A stretch of 46,833 bases of DNA from Chloracidobacterium sp. UBA3360 (GTDB lineage Bacteria > Acidobacteriota > Blastocatellia > Pyrinomonadales > Pyrinomonadaceae). The stretch covers positions 1 to 46,833 of the forward strand of contig DEQS01000020.1 of assembly GCA_002360555.1 (NCBI GenBank), written 5' to 3'. This document shows positions 20,101-28,487 of the stretch, one piece after another (the stretch's first letter is position 1; every line of letters starts with the position of its first letter). Below the pieces are notes generated by a model, which saw nothing but the letters and a program-made list of their open reading frames with translations, had not been told where the DNA came from and searched no databases. The position numbers and the translations under genes are program-made.

Positions 20101-21259
20101 CGCCCCAGAATGTCAGTTTGCGGCCGCCATAGTCAGGGGTCATAAGCCCAAATTTTGACGATCCGGCTGTGCCGCCGTATTGCATCATGAGCGGATATTG
20201 GCCGCTCCATGTACCCGGCGTCCTAAACCACAGCATCATCGTGCGCGCCGCATTTCCGACGGGTAGGCCGGACGGTGCCGCAACCTGAACGTAATCGCCG
20301 CTGCCGCTTAGGTCAAATGCGCGGCCAGCCATACCGGCAGTGAAGGTAACTCCGTTTACTGTTCCGTCATTTGCACCCGATATGTCATTCGCATTGTTCT
20401 CAGCGGGCCACCAACTTATCATCCCGCTCGACAATGGCGAACAAGAACTGCATTTCCCGACGCTGCCGGCGTTGTAGATCGCCGCGATCTCTGTTGGCGA
20501 CAACGCACTACGATAGATCGAAACCTCATCGAGCATGCCCTGAAAACTCCTGCCCCCAAGATCATTGCCGCTCATAATGTCGCGGCCGATCTGTAGGTCG
20601 TTGATCTCAGAAAAATTTGTCGAATTGGCAACACTGCCCGACAAAACGCCATTGATATAGATGCTCAAGGTTGACCCGTTTCTCGTTACGGCAACGTGGT
20701 TCCAACTCGAGGGCGTCAAGAGCGTAGTCGCAGTCAGAAATACAGTCAGCCCAGAATGAAACTCAACCCGATTTGCTACGGTATAGACCTCTATCGCCCA
20801 CATATTATTGCTCGCCGGAGTAACGCGATTGTTGATTATGGGACGGTGGTCATCATTGCTGGAACTTAGCATCCAAAACTCGATCGAAAAGTCGCCTGTT
20901 CCAAATGCCCAATTGCTGCTTGCCGGAACGGACGCGTACGAGCCGCTGCCACTAAACGTGAATGCCTGTCCTGCCTGCCCCGCACCAAATGCTGCTCCGT
21001 TAAAAAGCGTTGCATTATTTCCGCTTTTGACGTCACTGGCATTACCGTTACCCGGCCACCAATTTACCAAACCCGCTGCAGACGGTGTACACGTGACCGG
21101 CGGCGGCGAACTCAGTCGAACCGATCTATTAGACTTAGCCGATGAAAAAGCCGCGGCATCCAAGCCCGCGGCGGTCATTATTATGATTGTCGTGAATATT
21201 ACTGTAAATATTTTGACCCACGTTAAGCGGATCCGGGTCCAAATATGTTGATCTAGCAT
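17105..21259 (-). CDS. secreted protein with five LamG domains and the shared C-terminal module
   Basis: 1384 residues. Residues 1-38 form a signal peptide with a long hydrophobic stretch (FTVIFTTIIIMTAAG). Five LamG (concanavalin-like jelly-roll) domains begin near residues 57, 269, 486, 699 and 928. Each opens with a G-L-x-x-WW-x-x-(D/E)-(G/N)-N type motif and ends with I-x-x-IVNAGS-x-G-x-C. Residues about 1147-1295 are a beta-rich domain of unknown type. Residues about 1297-1384 are the carboxypeptidase-regulatory-like module (SIAGRV ... RGIRGA ... VRSRRFAF ... DNVTDADFIG) ending TGREQ. LamG domains often bind glycans or protein partners, so an adhesin role is inferred. The ATG at 21259 is preceded by GGAGG and AGGA. 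The domains resemble the LamG domains of the neighbouring giant gene. Confidence 0.9.
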   Translation of the reverse strand: MLDQHIWTRIRLTWVKIFTVIFTTIIIMTAAGLDAAAFSSAKSNRSVRLSSPPPVTCTPSAAGLVNWWPGNGNASDVKSGNNATLFNGAAFGAGQAGQAFTFSGSGSYASVPASSNWAFGTGDFSIEFWMLSSSNDDHRPIINNRVTPASNNMWAIEVYTVANRVEFHSGLTVFLTATTLLTPSSWNHVAVTRNGSTLSIYINGVLSGSVANSTNFSEINDLQIGRDIMSGNDLGGRSFQGMLDEVSIYRSALSPTEIAAIYNAGSVGKCSSCSPLSSGMISWWPAENNANDISGANDGTVNGVTFTAGMAGRAFDLSGSGDYVQVAAPSGLPVGNAARTMMLWFRTPGTWSGQYPLMMQYGGTAGSSKFGLMTPDYGGRKLTFWGEGNDLSCPTALQPNTWYHGAVTYDGTTVRLYMNGQLENSEAKSLNTFGGSDFTIGRYGSHSNITGEWNGLIDEPMLFDRELSQAEIQAIVNAGSLGVCRSCTATLSGLSAWYKAENNALDDLGNYNGTLVNGATFATGKVGNAFKFDGIDDLVNAGNIDLASRSFSWDAWVKRSSSGTPDVIIGQGTANIGQGLHIGWRGGSNEFTFDFFNSTLNVADVPDGNWHHWAGSYDVTTGEKRIYKDGQLAGSNTGSGYSGTGPLWIGRLPWENPDWTGGAPLDGLMDEVEIFGRVVTQTEFRAIFQAGSSGRCDSCSPAPVGLTSWWAGDGNTLDGRGVNNGTLMNGAAYSPGRVGQGFSFDGTNDHVLIADPIPPSLQIQNEISIDAWIYLTEYPSGDPMFGLGMIAGSQYDITGSGASVFIDGRTNPDGQTAPAGHIHFQIGDGAWHVSNTQTQVPLNQWVHIAATRKAGQDAKIYFNGVSQPLTSAPWSGAITYNGAWFAIGQQKDINRPFKGNIDEVGIYNRALTVEEITRLVNAGSSGVCTPTATAPPTGVVGWWGGDGFVSDISGNANHAALVNGAGFAVGKVGQAFSFDGVNDYVEIPAASVLDLTAGLTLETWIYQKTAGFGSMFSKSDPNGSQSVTSYGMQVNPDGAINVALYGSYPADNWTTAPGFIVPRRWYHVALTWDGTYGPANNVKLYIDGALVQAWTKSPTPLNVTAQTLTLGSMKGPSFYGALNGYLDESTIYNRAITQAEIQSIVNAGLAGKLKQAPTSAPAPMVKGRKPRTANDVGTYAFAGDATILFPTVTASGVTNEIPLDPAGLPRLPLRTAGLTYDLATSAQYTGTLTVCFNLPSFTSNEFATLHILHLENGGWVDRTYASSAYPSLCAVGLTSLSPFAIVTTAPTAAELSIAGRVLTNTGRGIRGAFVTVTGTGGDVHNVPTGNLGRYIVTGLTPGNTYIVTVRSRRFAFAQPTQVITLNDNVTDADFIGSAGTGREQ

Positions 21260-21322
21260 CGTGTCCTACACCTCCACCCCGATTTCGCGCCGATAAGGGC
21301 AAAAGGTGTAAGGGAAACGCTG

Positions 21323-21398
21323 CTTCGTGCCTACGAAGTAGTGCACGGTCTGCCTGTTCTACAATAAGTCCCGGCGCATATGACCTAATTTAAGCTTA
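21323..21398 (-). promoter_or_regulatory. upstream region of the LamG gene: leader hairpin and shared AAGCTT motif
   Basis: A perfect inverted repeat CTTCGT-GCCT-ACGAAG lies at 21323-21338. The 14-mer CTAATTTAAGCTTA (21385-21398, plus strand) is identical to 16836-16849 upstream of the giant gene. On the minus strand it reads GGGTATAAGCTTAAATTAG, and TATAAG could be a -10 element, but no good -35 fits. Function is inference only. Confidence 0.4.
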
Positions 21399-21448
21399 TA
21401 CCCGTCAAAACCCGGCACAGTGACGAGGATCACAATCTCAATTAATAG

Positions 21449-21479
21449 AAAAAAAGGGTGACGACATTTGTCGCCACCC
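21449..21479 (-). terminator. rho-independent terminator of the beta-helix/DUF11 gene
   Basis: For minus-strand RNA, a 10-bp stem (21470-21479 with 21456-21465, one G-U pair) with a four-base loop is followed by seven U residues (21449-21455). It lies 26 bp after the stop codon at 21505. It is almost identical to the terminator at 30466-30496. Confidence 0.9.
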
Positions 21480-21504
21480 GTAATTAGCAAGAGCAAAACG
21501 AACG

Positions 21505-24500
21505 TTATTGCTCGCGGCCAGTTCCCTGCAGGCCAATGAAATCAGCATCCGTGACGTTGTCAATAAGGGTCACGACACGACTCGGCGATTCGAAAGCAAA
21601 GCGTCGCGAACGTACCGTGACGATATAAGTCTCGCCTGCGGCAAGTCCCTCGACAGAGTATGTACCGTTGACGCCCGTGATGAGGTTGATCGGGCTCGTT
21701 AGCGAGTTTCCGGTGATCGTCACGACCGCACCGCGGATACCGCGTCCCTCAGCTGTCGTTACACGTCCCGAGATCGACAGCTCGCTGGCGGTGAGGACAC
21801 TGACGTTAAGCGTAGAACTCGCCGTCGTACCGACAAAGCCCTCAAACGAGGCGACGTTGCCGGTCGTGTTGACGTACGTGCCGCCGACCGTTCCGCGAAC
21901 CTTGACGGTCACGGTACACGATTGGGCCGCGGGACGTGTGCCGCCGACCAGTTTGATGCCGGGGTCGCCGACAGCCAGAACACCGCCACTGTTGTTTTGC
22001 AGCGTTCCCGCACCGCATGTCGTGCTCGCCGTCAGCGGCGTTGCGACAACGACATTTGCCGGGAAAACATCAGTAACAGTAATGCCCGTTACGGCCTGTG
22101 CCGGGTTGGTGTTGTTGATCGTCAGCGTCAATGTCGATTGCTGATCGAGCAGGATGTTAGCCGGTGTGAACGATTTGGTGATCGTCGGCGGCTGGACCAC
22201 GACTGTTGTCGTTGGTTGCGCCCCAGCCGTTCCCGCGTCACCATCCGTCTGGACGGTCGTAAAGCCAGTGCCCGATACCGAACCTTGGTTTGACACGGCG
22301 AATGTATTGACCGGTGTCGTCGGGTTAGAGATCGCCGCCCTAAAGGTGATCGTCGTGCTCTTATTCGTCGGCAACGCAAATCCGCTGCCGCTGCCATTGA
22401 CGGTCACGGTTCCTGCTTCGGGTGCCGATTCTTTCTCGGTTCCCTGTGAGTAAACCGTCGGTGAGATCTGCGATGTCACCTTGTTATAGACCTCAGCCAG
22501 TAGTGACGGGGTGTTTGTGACAGGTACGACATCGGCCGGTATGGCTTCGGCGATCGCCTTCTGCCAAATAACCGTATCTGTTGTTTCGACCGAAGCGGAC
22601 GCCTGTGCGAGTTCCCAACCGGTCGTCTCAGCGACGATCTCACTGCCGATGACATTTCGTTCGACACTTGCCATCGCATAGGCATCAACCGTGTCGCTGC
22701 CGGTAAATGAGACGATCGAAGCGACCTCAGGCAACGCGAGTGTCGGAGCATTTTGACACGTGCTGTTTCCGACCACGCCAATGGTGCCGAGAGCCTCGGT
22801 CGTTGCCGCCGGATTATTGGCTGCAACTACGACCGCCGCCGTCCCGGCGGACGAACCTTGTTCGAGACTGGCAACACCGTTTGTTGCCTGTCGGACCCTA
22901 AGCCCTAAAACACCCGCCGGCGTCCCGTTTGGATACGTTACCGAATTGTTGCGGATATCGAAACACCCTGCCGTGTTAGGCGGGTTTTGCCCCTGACGAG
23001 CCTGAACGACCAACCCACCTACACCATTAACATTGTCACCGACGGCGACCGAGTTATTCAGAACGGATGCGGTAAAGGACGGACTCGTATTGGCATCCGG
23101 GTTATCAACAAGGATGCCGCGGACCGTCCCGCTGGTCGAATTTTGCGTTACGTTATTATTTTGGATTAGGACATTTGCGTTCGACACCTGTCCGACCGTG
23201 CTAGTCGGGGCGAACCAGATACTGTGATTGGTCGCCGCCGCACCGTGAACAATGGTATTTCCCGAAATGACCGCAATCAGCTGCGATGCGGCCGTCGCAT
23301 TACCCGGAGTCTGCCCGACAAATATGCCGACGCCGTTGATCCCGCTAATGTTGTTATTTGTAACGTGTGCCGTCAGATCGCCGTTGCTGCCATTTGATAG
23401 GACAAACCCTTCGTTGCCTTGTGTTGAGCGGACGACAGTATTGTTATTGATCGTCAGATCAAGGAACGAGCTGTCATTTGCCGCACCCTGAGTAGGTTGT
23501 GATTTGTTGTCGTCAAAGGCGTTACCATTCACCGAGATAGTCGCGCTCGACGTTCCCTGTGTCTCGATCAATATACCGTCCGAGCCAAAGCCCGTACTGT
23601 TGTCCTTGACGTCGCTGTTAGAGATCGTTCCACTAAATGTGTTGCTCTGAGCGTAGATCTCGATCTGATGCTCGATCGAGCAGCGGACAAGTAAGTTATC
23701 GAGCAGAAATGTACCCGAATTGTTAAAGCCGTTTAGCCCGCTCGGATTGGACTTGCCAAAAACGATCGCGGCGTCCTGGGCTCCGGAACTCGAACCAATG
23801 TCTCCGTCAGCGTCTGCACAGGCGGAGCCCGATATCGCCCCGACCTGACTGTATTGGAGCGTAACGCTATTAACGGAAAGCCCATACAAACCAAAATTAT
23901 CAAGCCGAGTAAAGACCATGTTTCGGAGCGTCGCCGAACCATTATTGACGTAGACCGCTGACGCAGTCGTGCCATCACCGTCGGTTCCGCCCGTCTTGTT
24001 TGTGATCGTGCCGCCGGACCCGTTGCCACCGCGGCTAGTGTTCCCGTCACCTTTAACGACGAGCGAACCCGTCGAACCCGTACTAATTAGGATGATACCG
24101 GTCGCCGACCCGCCATTTGAGTTTATAAGCCTAAACTCCATGTTGTTAGCCCCGATCGTGGAGTTTTGCACATTTAGAGCTGTGCCGGTCGATGATGTCA
24201 GCCGATTATCTCCGGTTCCGGTCGCCGCCGGGTTACATGGATTTTCATCACAAACGTTGATCGTCTGTCCGGCTCCGACCGCGTTAAATGCGGTCCCTGA
24301 TGTTGTGGTGACTAACATACCATTTCGAAATGTGACCGTACCGCCAGTGTTTGTCAGATTGATCGCATTGGCCGTAGTAGTCGTCGCAGACACAAAACCG
24401 CTGAATGTTGTCGACCCGCTGGTCTTGCCGTTGATTGAGATGGCATTCTGCGGGCCGTTGGTCTTAGTGATAGTGCCGGAGTAACTGACGACGGCGGTTC

Positions 24501-26748
24501 CGGTATCCTCGCGATATGCGATCCCTGTAGGGTTCGTGATCGCTGTATTGATGCCAAAAGTCAGGGTGCCACTCGAACCATTAACGATATCGATACCCGC
24601 ATCCCCACCATTTAACGTCGTCGGACCATTAAAGTTATAGATCCCGTCGGCGTTGTCGAACTGCAACCCTGTACCGTTGGTCGCTCCGATGGTGCCCGCG
24701 TTAAAAGTGACCGTCCCGGTGTTGTGGCCGCCGGAAATACTTACCAGCGGCGCGTTATTGGCCTGGGTCAAACTCCCGGTATATGTAGTAGAACAAGTAC
24801 CGCCGCTCACCTGAAATGTCGAACTGGACGAACCGCTCAACGCTCCCGCACCAAAGTCAGACGTTCCGGTCACATTTGTCAGGCTAACGCCGTTAGTGCC
24901 GCCTGTTGAGTTGACCGCCGCAAAGTTCGCATTAAGTGCAACACCATTTGCAACGACAGCGGGTGCGGCCACAGGAGTGGCGTTGATGGTTCCGGTGCCA
25001 TTCGTCACGTTAATGGTCCCTCCGCCTTGGGCAAACAGTCCGGTCGCGTTTGCTCCACTCGTCTGAATCGATAAGGACGCGAATGTTGCCGATCCGCCTG
25101 ATCCTTGCCAGACGACTCCGAAAATGCCGCTTTGGGTGGTGGTGGCGCTTGTAGCCCCCTGAAAATTAAGATTTCCAGTATTTGCCGAAACAAGGATCGC
25201 TTCGCCGACACTTGTCAACGAGGCAACACCTGTTACGGTTACATTGCCGCCGCCCGCCCCATGGATAAACGCATTACTACTACCGCCCGACACAGTTAGC
25301 GTCCCGAATGTGCGTGTTCCGCTGGAGTTGTTCTGAAGAGATAGGCCGTCCGTGCCGCCCGTTAGCGTTGTATTGCCAAACGTAACATTGCCAGTCGTTG
25401 TTCCGATCAGGATCCGCTGCGTGCCGGTGCCTGAAACCTGAGTTGTGCCAAAAGTCATGGTTGCCGACGAACCTGCGATATTTATACCTTGCGTGGTCGA
25501 ATTCTGTATCGTCGTAGTTCCAAAGCTTACCGTTCCCGACAACGTGTTGAGATTAATGCCTTGGGACCCGCTGCTTGTCGAGGCAACGCTAATAAATCCC
25601 GACGATGCGGCAAACGTGCCGTTCGTCAGGTCGATAGCTTTACCCGTCCCGCTAAGGGCTACGTCCGGAGTCGTATTATTACCAATTGTAACCGTACCAA
25701 AACCGTTGCCAAAGATCTTTGTGCCCGCCCCAACATTACCAACCGTCAGTCCGCGAATAACATTTCCGCCGCTGCCAAGCGTGATCGCATTTGCTCCGCC
25801 GGTTGTAATTACCGGGTTGGTGCCGACGGTTGCCGGCAATGCGTCACTATCCGCAGCCAATGTGATCCCTGCGATCGACGCAAGTGTCGCACTCGCGCCC
25901 TGGCCGATCAATTTTTGATTGGCCAGTAGCGTGATGCCCCCGGTGTTCGTCCCGCCGGTGTATAAAAAGATATTGTCGCCGGGATCATCCGGCGCGGTTG
26001 GATCAAAGCAACCCGCACCGACAAAACAGTTGTAGGGGCTCGTCAGACGCCCGTCACCGTTGGTCGCAGCCGAGGTATCAACAAACCAGATCATCCCCGA
26101 AACATCGAACCTCACGGTTCCTGTGCCTGTCAGGCCATCAGGGTCGGTGATCGTATAGGTGAACGAATCGGCCGCGCCGGCGGTGCCCTCGAACCCCGGA
26201 GGCGGATTGTACTGAAAGCTGCCGTCACCGGTCGCCGCTGTAACGGTTCCGCCATTGGTTGTTGTAAATGAAAAAGGTGCGGAGACATCACTGCCTATAG
26301 CCGTAATTGTGAGTCCCGTGTTGTTGCCGGTCGTCGGCCTGAAGTCATTTGAGAGCAGAGTACCCGCAGATTTCTGAATACGAACGTTACCAGTAACGAG
26401 GAATGTCTCGTCAGATGCAATTGGCGAGGCCTTGATCGAACCAGGGACAAGAGTCAGATTGGCGTCTGTCAGGTTGTCGGTAAATACCACGCCGCTCGCC
26501 GGGTCGCCAGTGTTATTGATCGTCACCGTGTATTCGAGAGTGTCGCCGGGGTTTACGAACGCGCCATTAGCACCGACGTCCGTAACCGGTGCGGCGGTCA
26601 TCGTCGCCGTGATCAACGGCCCGCCAACCATTGCGGAAGTGGCTGGTTTTGCCGCACGGCTACCCGGTCCAAATCTGAATCCGGCGAAAATAGCCAGAGC
26701 TACAAATACAAAAAGGACGATCAGGCGTCTGCGGGTGAACGACAACAT
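21505..26748 (-). CDS. secreted beta-helix/DUF11 surface protein with the shared C-terminal module
   Basis: 1747 residues. A signal peptide covers about 1-33 (MLSFTRRRLIVLFVFVALAI...). A DUF11-like conserved repeat (about 47-115, TLEYTVTINNTGD) and a cadherin/Ig-like stretch (about 117-215, YTITDPDGLTGTGTV) follow. Residues about 215-1400 are a Gly/Thr/Asn-rich right-handed beta-helix with many NNT and G-T-x-x-FG-T turns. A second DUF11 copy lies near 1521-1645. The C-terminal module (about 1657-1747: LSISGRV ... RGIRGAVVTITG ... VRSRRFAF ... DNVTDADFIG) ends TGREQ. The start is supported by GAGGAG 8 nt upstream of the ATG. DUF11 domains are typical of large bacterial surface proteins. Adhesion or matrix function is inferred. 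No catalytic motif was seen. Confidence 0.9.
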   Translation of the reverse strand: MLSFTRRRLIVLFVFVALAIFAGFRFGPGSRAAKPATSAMVGGPLITATMTAAPVTDVGANGAFVNPGDTLEYTVTINNTGDPASGVVFTDNLTDANLTLVPGSIKASPIASDETFLVTGNVRIQKSAGTLLSNDFRPTTGNNTGLTITAIGSDVSAPFSFTTTNGGTVTAATGDGSFQYNPPPGFEGTAGAADSFTYTITDPDGLTGTGTVRFDVSGMIWFVDTSAATNGDGRLTSPYNCFVGAGCFDPTAPDDPGDNIFLYTGGTNTGGITLLANQKLIGQGASATLASIAGITLAADSDALPATVGTNPVITTGGANAITLGSGGNVIRGLTVGNVGAGTKIFGNGFGTVTIGNNTTPDVALSGTGKAIDLTNGTFAASSGFISVASTSSGSQGINLNTLSGTVSFGTTTIQNSTTQGINIAGSSATMTFGTTQVSGTGTQRILIGTTTGNVTFGNTTLTGGTDGLSLQNNSSGTRTFGTLTVSGGSSNAFIHGAGGGNVTVTGVASLTSVGEAILVSANTGNLNFQGATSATTTQSGIFGVVWQGSGGSATFASLSIQTSGANATGLFAQGGGTINVTNGTGTINATPVAAPAVVANGVALNANFAAVNSTGGTNGVSLTNVTGTSDFGAGALSGSSSSTFQVSGGTCSTTYTGSLTQANNAPLVSISGGHNTGTVTFNAGTIGATNGTGLQFDNADGIYNFNGPTTLNGGDAGIDIVNGSSGTLTFGINTAITNPTGIAYREDTGTAVVSYSGTITKTNGPQNAISINGKTSGSTTFSGFVSATTTTANAINLTNTGGTVTFRNGMLVTTTSGTAFNAVGAGQTINVCDENPCNPAATGTGDNRLTSSTGTALNVQNSTIGANNMEFRLINSNGGSATGIILISTGSTGSLVVKGDGNTSRGGNGSGGTITNKTGGTDGDGTTASAVYVNNGSATLRNMVFTRLDNFGLYGLSVNSVTLQYSQVGAISGSACADADGDIGSSSGAQDAAIVFGKSNPSGLNGFNNSGTFLLDNLLVRCSIEHQIEIYAQSNTFSGTISNSDVKDNSTGFGSDGILIETQGTSSATISVNGNAFDDNKSQPTQGAANDSSFLDLTINNNTVVRSTQGNEGFVLSNGSNGDLTAHVTNNNISGINGVGIFVGQTPGNATAASQLIAVISGNTIVHGAAATNHSIWFAPTSTVGQVSNANVLIQNNNVTQNSTSGTVRGILVDNPDANTSPSFTASVLNNSVAVGDNVNGVGGLVVQARQGQNPPNTAGCFDIRNNSVTYPNGTPAGVLGLRVRQATNGVASLEQGSSAGTAAVVVAANNPAATTEALGTIGVVGNSTCQNAPTLALPEVASIVSFTGSDTVDAYAMASVERNVIGSEIVAETTGWELAQASASVETTDTVIWQKAIAEAIPADVVPVTNTPSLLAEVYNKVTSQISPTVYSQGTEKESAPEAGTVTVNGSGSGFALPTNKSTTITFRAAISNPTTPVNTFAVSNQGSVSGTGFTTVQTDGDAGTAGAQPTTTVVVQPPTITKSFTPANILLDQQSTLTLTINNTNPAQAVTGITVTDVFPANVVVATPLTASTTCGAGTLQNNSGGVLAVGDPGIKLVGGTRPAAQSCTVTVKVRGTVGGTYVNTTGNVASFEGFVGTTASSTLNVSVLTASELSISGRVTTAEGRGIRGAVVTITGNSLTSPINLITGVNGTYSVEGLAAGETYIVTVRSRRFAFESPSRVVTLIDNVTDADFIGLQGTGREQ

Positions 26749-26813
26749 GGCTTATACTCCTCAGGATTGGAAACTCAATTGGGCCCAAATCGGGCTGTGA
26801 AAACGATAGGTGC

Positions 26814-26842
26814 AGTTTAATACTATTTATTATTTCGGTCAA
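26814..26842 (-). promoter_or_regulatory. probable sigma70 promoter of the beta-helix/DUF11 gene
   Basis: On the minus strand, TTGACC (26842-26837), a 17-nt spacer and TAAACT (26819-26814) lie about 66 nt upstream of the start codon at 26748. The -10 matches consensus at four of six positions, so this is a moderate call. Confidence 0.5.
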
Positions 26843-26865
26843 TCGACCTTTTTTCCGCTACCGAT

Positions 26866-26896
26866 AAAAAAAGGCCTCGTTCGGACGAACAAAGCC
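26866..26896 (-). terminator. rho-independent terminator of the collar cassette
   Basis: For minus-strand RNA, outer GGC/GCC and inner GTTCG/CGAAC pairs (separated by a 3x3 internal loop) are followed by seven U residues (26866-26872). It lies 26 bp after the stop of the last collar gene at 26923, closing the cassette. Confidence 0.8.
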
Positions 26897-26922
26897 ATTA
26901 AAAATAAACGAGCGTAACGCAG

Positions 26923-27447
26923 TCACGGCCGCGGCGGAAATACTCCTTGCAAAGCGATGCAAAACCTCAATGTCAGGTATGGCATCATGTTGTTATGAGG
27001 CAAACTGCCACCGGTCAGGGCAAGAGCACTCGGAGACATCGGCACGGTATTTCCCGCCGGGTCACTATAAAGATTGCCGCCAGTAGATCTCGCAAAAAAC
27101 TCTCCCGCTGGTATTCGGTCTTCTCCCGGGTCTAGTGAATCAGCCCTTAGCGCATGGTTGTGAGAAGGGATCTCCGATTGAAGCAAGGTAACATTATCGC
27201 TCCCGCCGGTTTCACCCAAGTCGTGCAACGACAATCCGGGTCCTTGATCCGGATGCATCGGCGCTCTTCCTTGCAGATCGGGTAGAGCAAAGTTTGATTT
27301 GCCGTTCCCGCCGTAGATCGTACCTAGCAGAGAAAACAACGCCGTATTCTGGGAGAGTGGCAGTAACTGGCCGTCGCATGTGGCCCAACCAGTTGGCGAA
27401 AAGGTATAAGGAAATATCCTGATCTCAGCGACAAATGGACTCGACAT
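26923..27447 (-). CDS. phage tail collar domain protein, paralogue 3 of 3
   Basis: 174 residues with no signal peptide. The N-terminal half is a Tail_Collar domain (microcystin-dependent protein family): V-x-EIRIF ... GWA-x-CDGQLLPLSQ-x-x-ALFSLLGT-x-YGG, then FALPDLQGRAPMH, ETGG and EIPSHNH (about residues 5-100). The middle is variable. The end is conserved (MMPYLTLRFCIALQGVFPP). AAGGAGA lies 5 nt before the ATG, and the gap to the upstream paralogue is 9 nt, so they are co-transcribed. In phages this domain sits in tail fibres; free-standing bacterial copies have no firm function. No other phage tail gene lies nearby. Confidence 0.88.
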   Translation of the reverse strand: MSSPFVAEIRIFPYTFSPTGWATCDGQLLPLSQNTALFSLLGTIYGGNGKSNFALPDLQGRAPMHPDQGPGLSLHDLGETGGSDNVTLLQSEIPSHNHALRADSLDPGEDRIPAGEFFARSTGGNLYSDPAGNTVPMSPSALALTGGSLPHNNMMPYLTLRFCIALQGVFPPRP

Positions 27448-27456
27448 ATATTCTCC

Positions 27457-27960
27457 TTAATTTTGCGTGGGGAAGATCCCAAATAGCGAAATGATAAAAT
27501 TAACACAGAGATACGGCTGAAAATTGGTATGCGGCTGACTGCCACCTACGGCTGATATCGATTGCGTCGCTAAAGACAAATTTGGCGGTATCGTAATAAA
27601 AGGCGTGGCCGTTAGAGGCGTGCCAACCACGTTGCCGCCTGCATTGAGCGTTGACGCAGGGTCTGATGACGCCATAAGCGGATGTGTGTGTTGTGGTATC
27701 TGATTCACTGTCAGCGTCACCTCTTCGGCTCCGCCGGATTGAGCCAGCGTAAACCCACTACCTTGATGGATCGGCAACCGCCCCCGGAGATCCGGTAAAG
27801 CAAATGTACTTTGGCCATCGCCACCATACGTCGTGCCTATAAGGTTAAACAGCGTCTCATTCTCTGATATCGGTAGCAACTGTCCGGCACAAAACATCCA
27901 TCCCGCAGGAGCGAAGTTTCCGCCAAACATTCTGATCTCACCAACATAGGGTTGTGACAT
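27457..27960 (-). CDS. phage tail collar domain protein, paralogue 2 of 3
   Basis: 167 residues with the same architecture as its neighbours: GEIRMFGG ... GWMFCAGQLLPI ... LFNLIGT-x-YGGDG, FALPDLRGRLPIH, then the SGGAEEVTL and QIPQHTH motifs. A variable middle and a conserved end (FIISLFGIFPTQN) follow. It is the most divergent of the three in the variable segment and at the C-terminus (IISLFGIFP instead of CIALQGVFP). AAGGAG lies 5 nt before the ATG, overlapping the region just after the stop of the upstream paralogue (9-nt gap). Function beyond family membership is unknown. Confidence 0.88.
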   Translation of the reverse strand: MSQPYVGEIRMFGGNFAPAGWMFCAGQLLPISENETLFNLIGTTYGGDGQSTFALPDLRGRLPIHQGSGFTLAQSGGAEEVTLTVNQIPQHTHPLMASSDPASTLNAGGNVVGTPLTATPFITIPPNLSLATQSISAVGGSQPHTNFQPYLCVNFIISLFGIFPTQN

Positions 27961-27969
27961 AACGACTCC

Positions 27970-28476
27970 TTAATTCTGGCTCGGGAATACTCCTTGCAAA
28001 GCAATACAAAAATTGAGTGTGAGGTAAGGCTGCATGTTCAAGTGTGCCTGTGACCCGCCTACACTGCTGACCGTTCCGTTACCCATTGCAGCTAGCGAAC
28101 TCGCGGGCCGATAGGCTTCAAAACCTGGGGAGGTAGCAATATGATGAACGCTGTTAGGTATCGTCGCGGTCGCTGGCACGCCTGATGCATTTAATGTATG
28201 AGCATGGGTAGGGATTTCACTGATCGTCAATGTGTGATTTTGCTCACCGCCGGTTTCACCGAGCGTGTGTCCGCTACCGACATGGATCGGGGTTTTGCCC
28301 TGCAGATTTGGCAGCGCAAACGTGGTCTGGCCGTTACCGCCGTATGTCGTGCCAAGCAGCGAAAAAAGCGCCTGATTCTGATTTATCGCCAACAACAGGC
28401 CATTACAAAACGCCCAGCCCCGCGGAGGAAAGTTAAAACTCACTATTTTGATCTCGCCTAAGAAAGGGGTTCCCAT
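27970..28476 (-). CDS. phage tail collar domain protein, paralogue 1 of 3
   Basis: 168 residues, first of the three tandem collar genes. Motifs: GEIKIVSFNF ... GWAFCNGLLLAI ... LFSLLGTTYGGNG, FALPNLQGKTPIH, ETGGEQNHTL, EIPTHAHT, with a conserved tail MQPYLTLNFCIALQGVFPSQN. It resembles paralogue 3 more closely than paralogue 2 at the C-terminus. A GAGG ribosome site lies 7 nt before the ATG, and the upstream DUF6916-like gene ends 11 nt away. No signal peptide, so export (if any) would use another route. Confidence 0.88.
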   Translation of the reverse strand: MGTPFLGEIKIVSFNFPPRGWAFCNGLLLAINQNQALFSLLGTTYGGNGQTTFALPNLQGKTPIHVGSGHTLGETGGEQNHTLTISEIPTHAHTLNASGVPATATIPNSVHHIATSPGFEAYRPASSLAAMGNGTVSSVGGSQAHLNMQPYLTLNFCIALQGVFPSQN

Positions 28477-28487
28477 AATTTACCTCT

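Noticed and set aside
26837..26853. Plus-strand terminator GGTC-aatc-GACC followed by a T run.
   Set aside because: The stem is only 4 bp, no plus-strand gene ends there, and it overlaps the minus-strand -35 element.
26923..28476. Prophage or phage tail-like particle based on the three collar genes.
   Set aside because: No portal, capsid, sheath, tube, baseplate, lysis or integrase gene is in the window. The flanks are large host surface genes.
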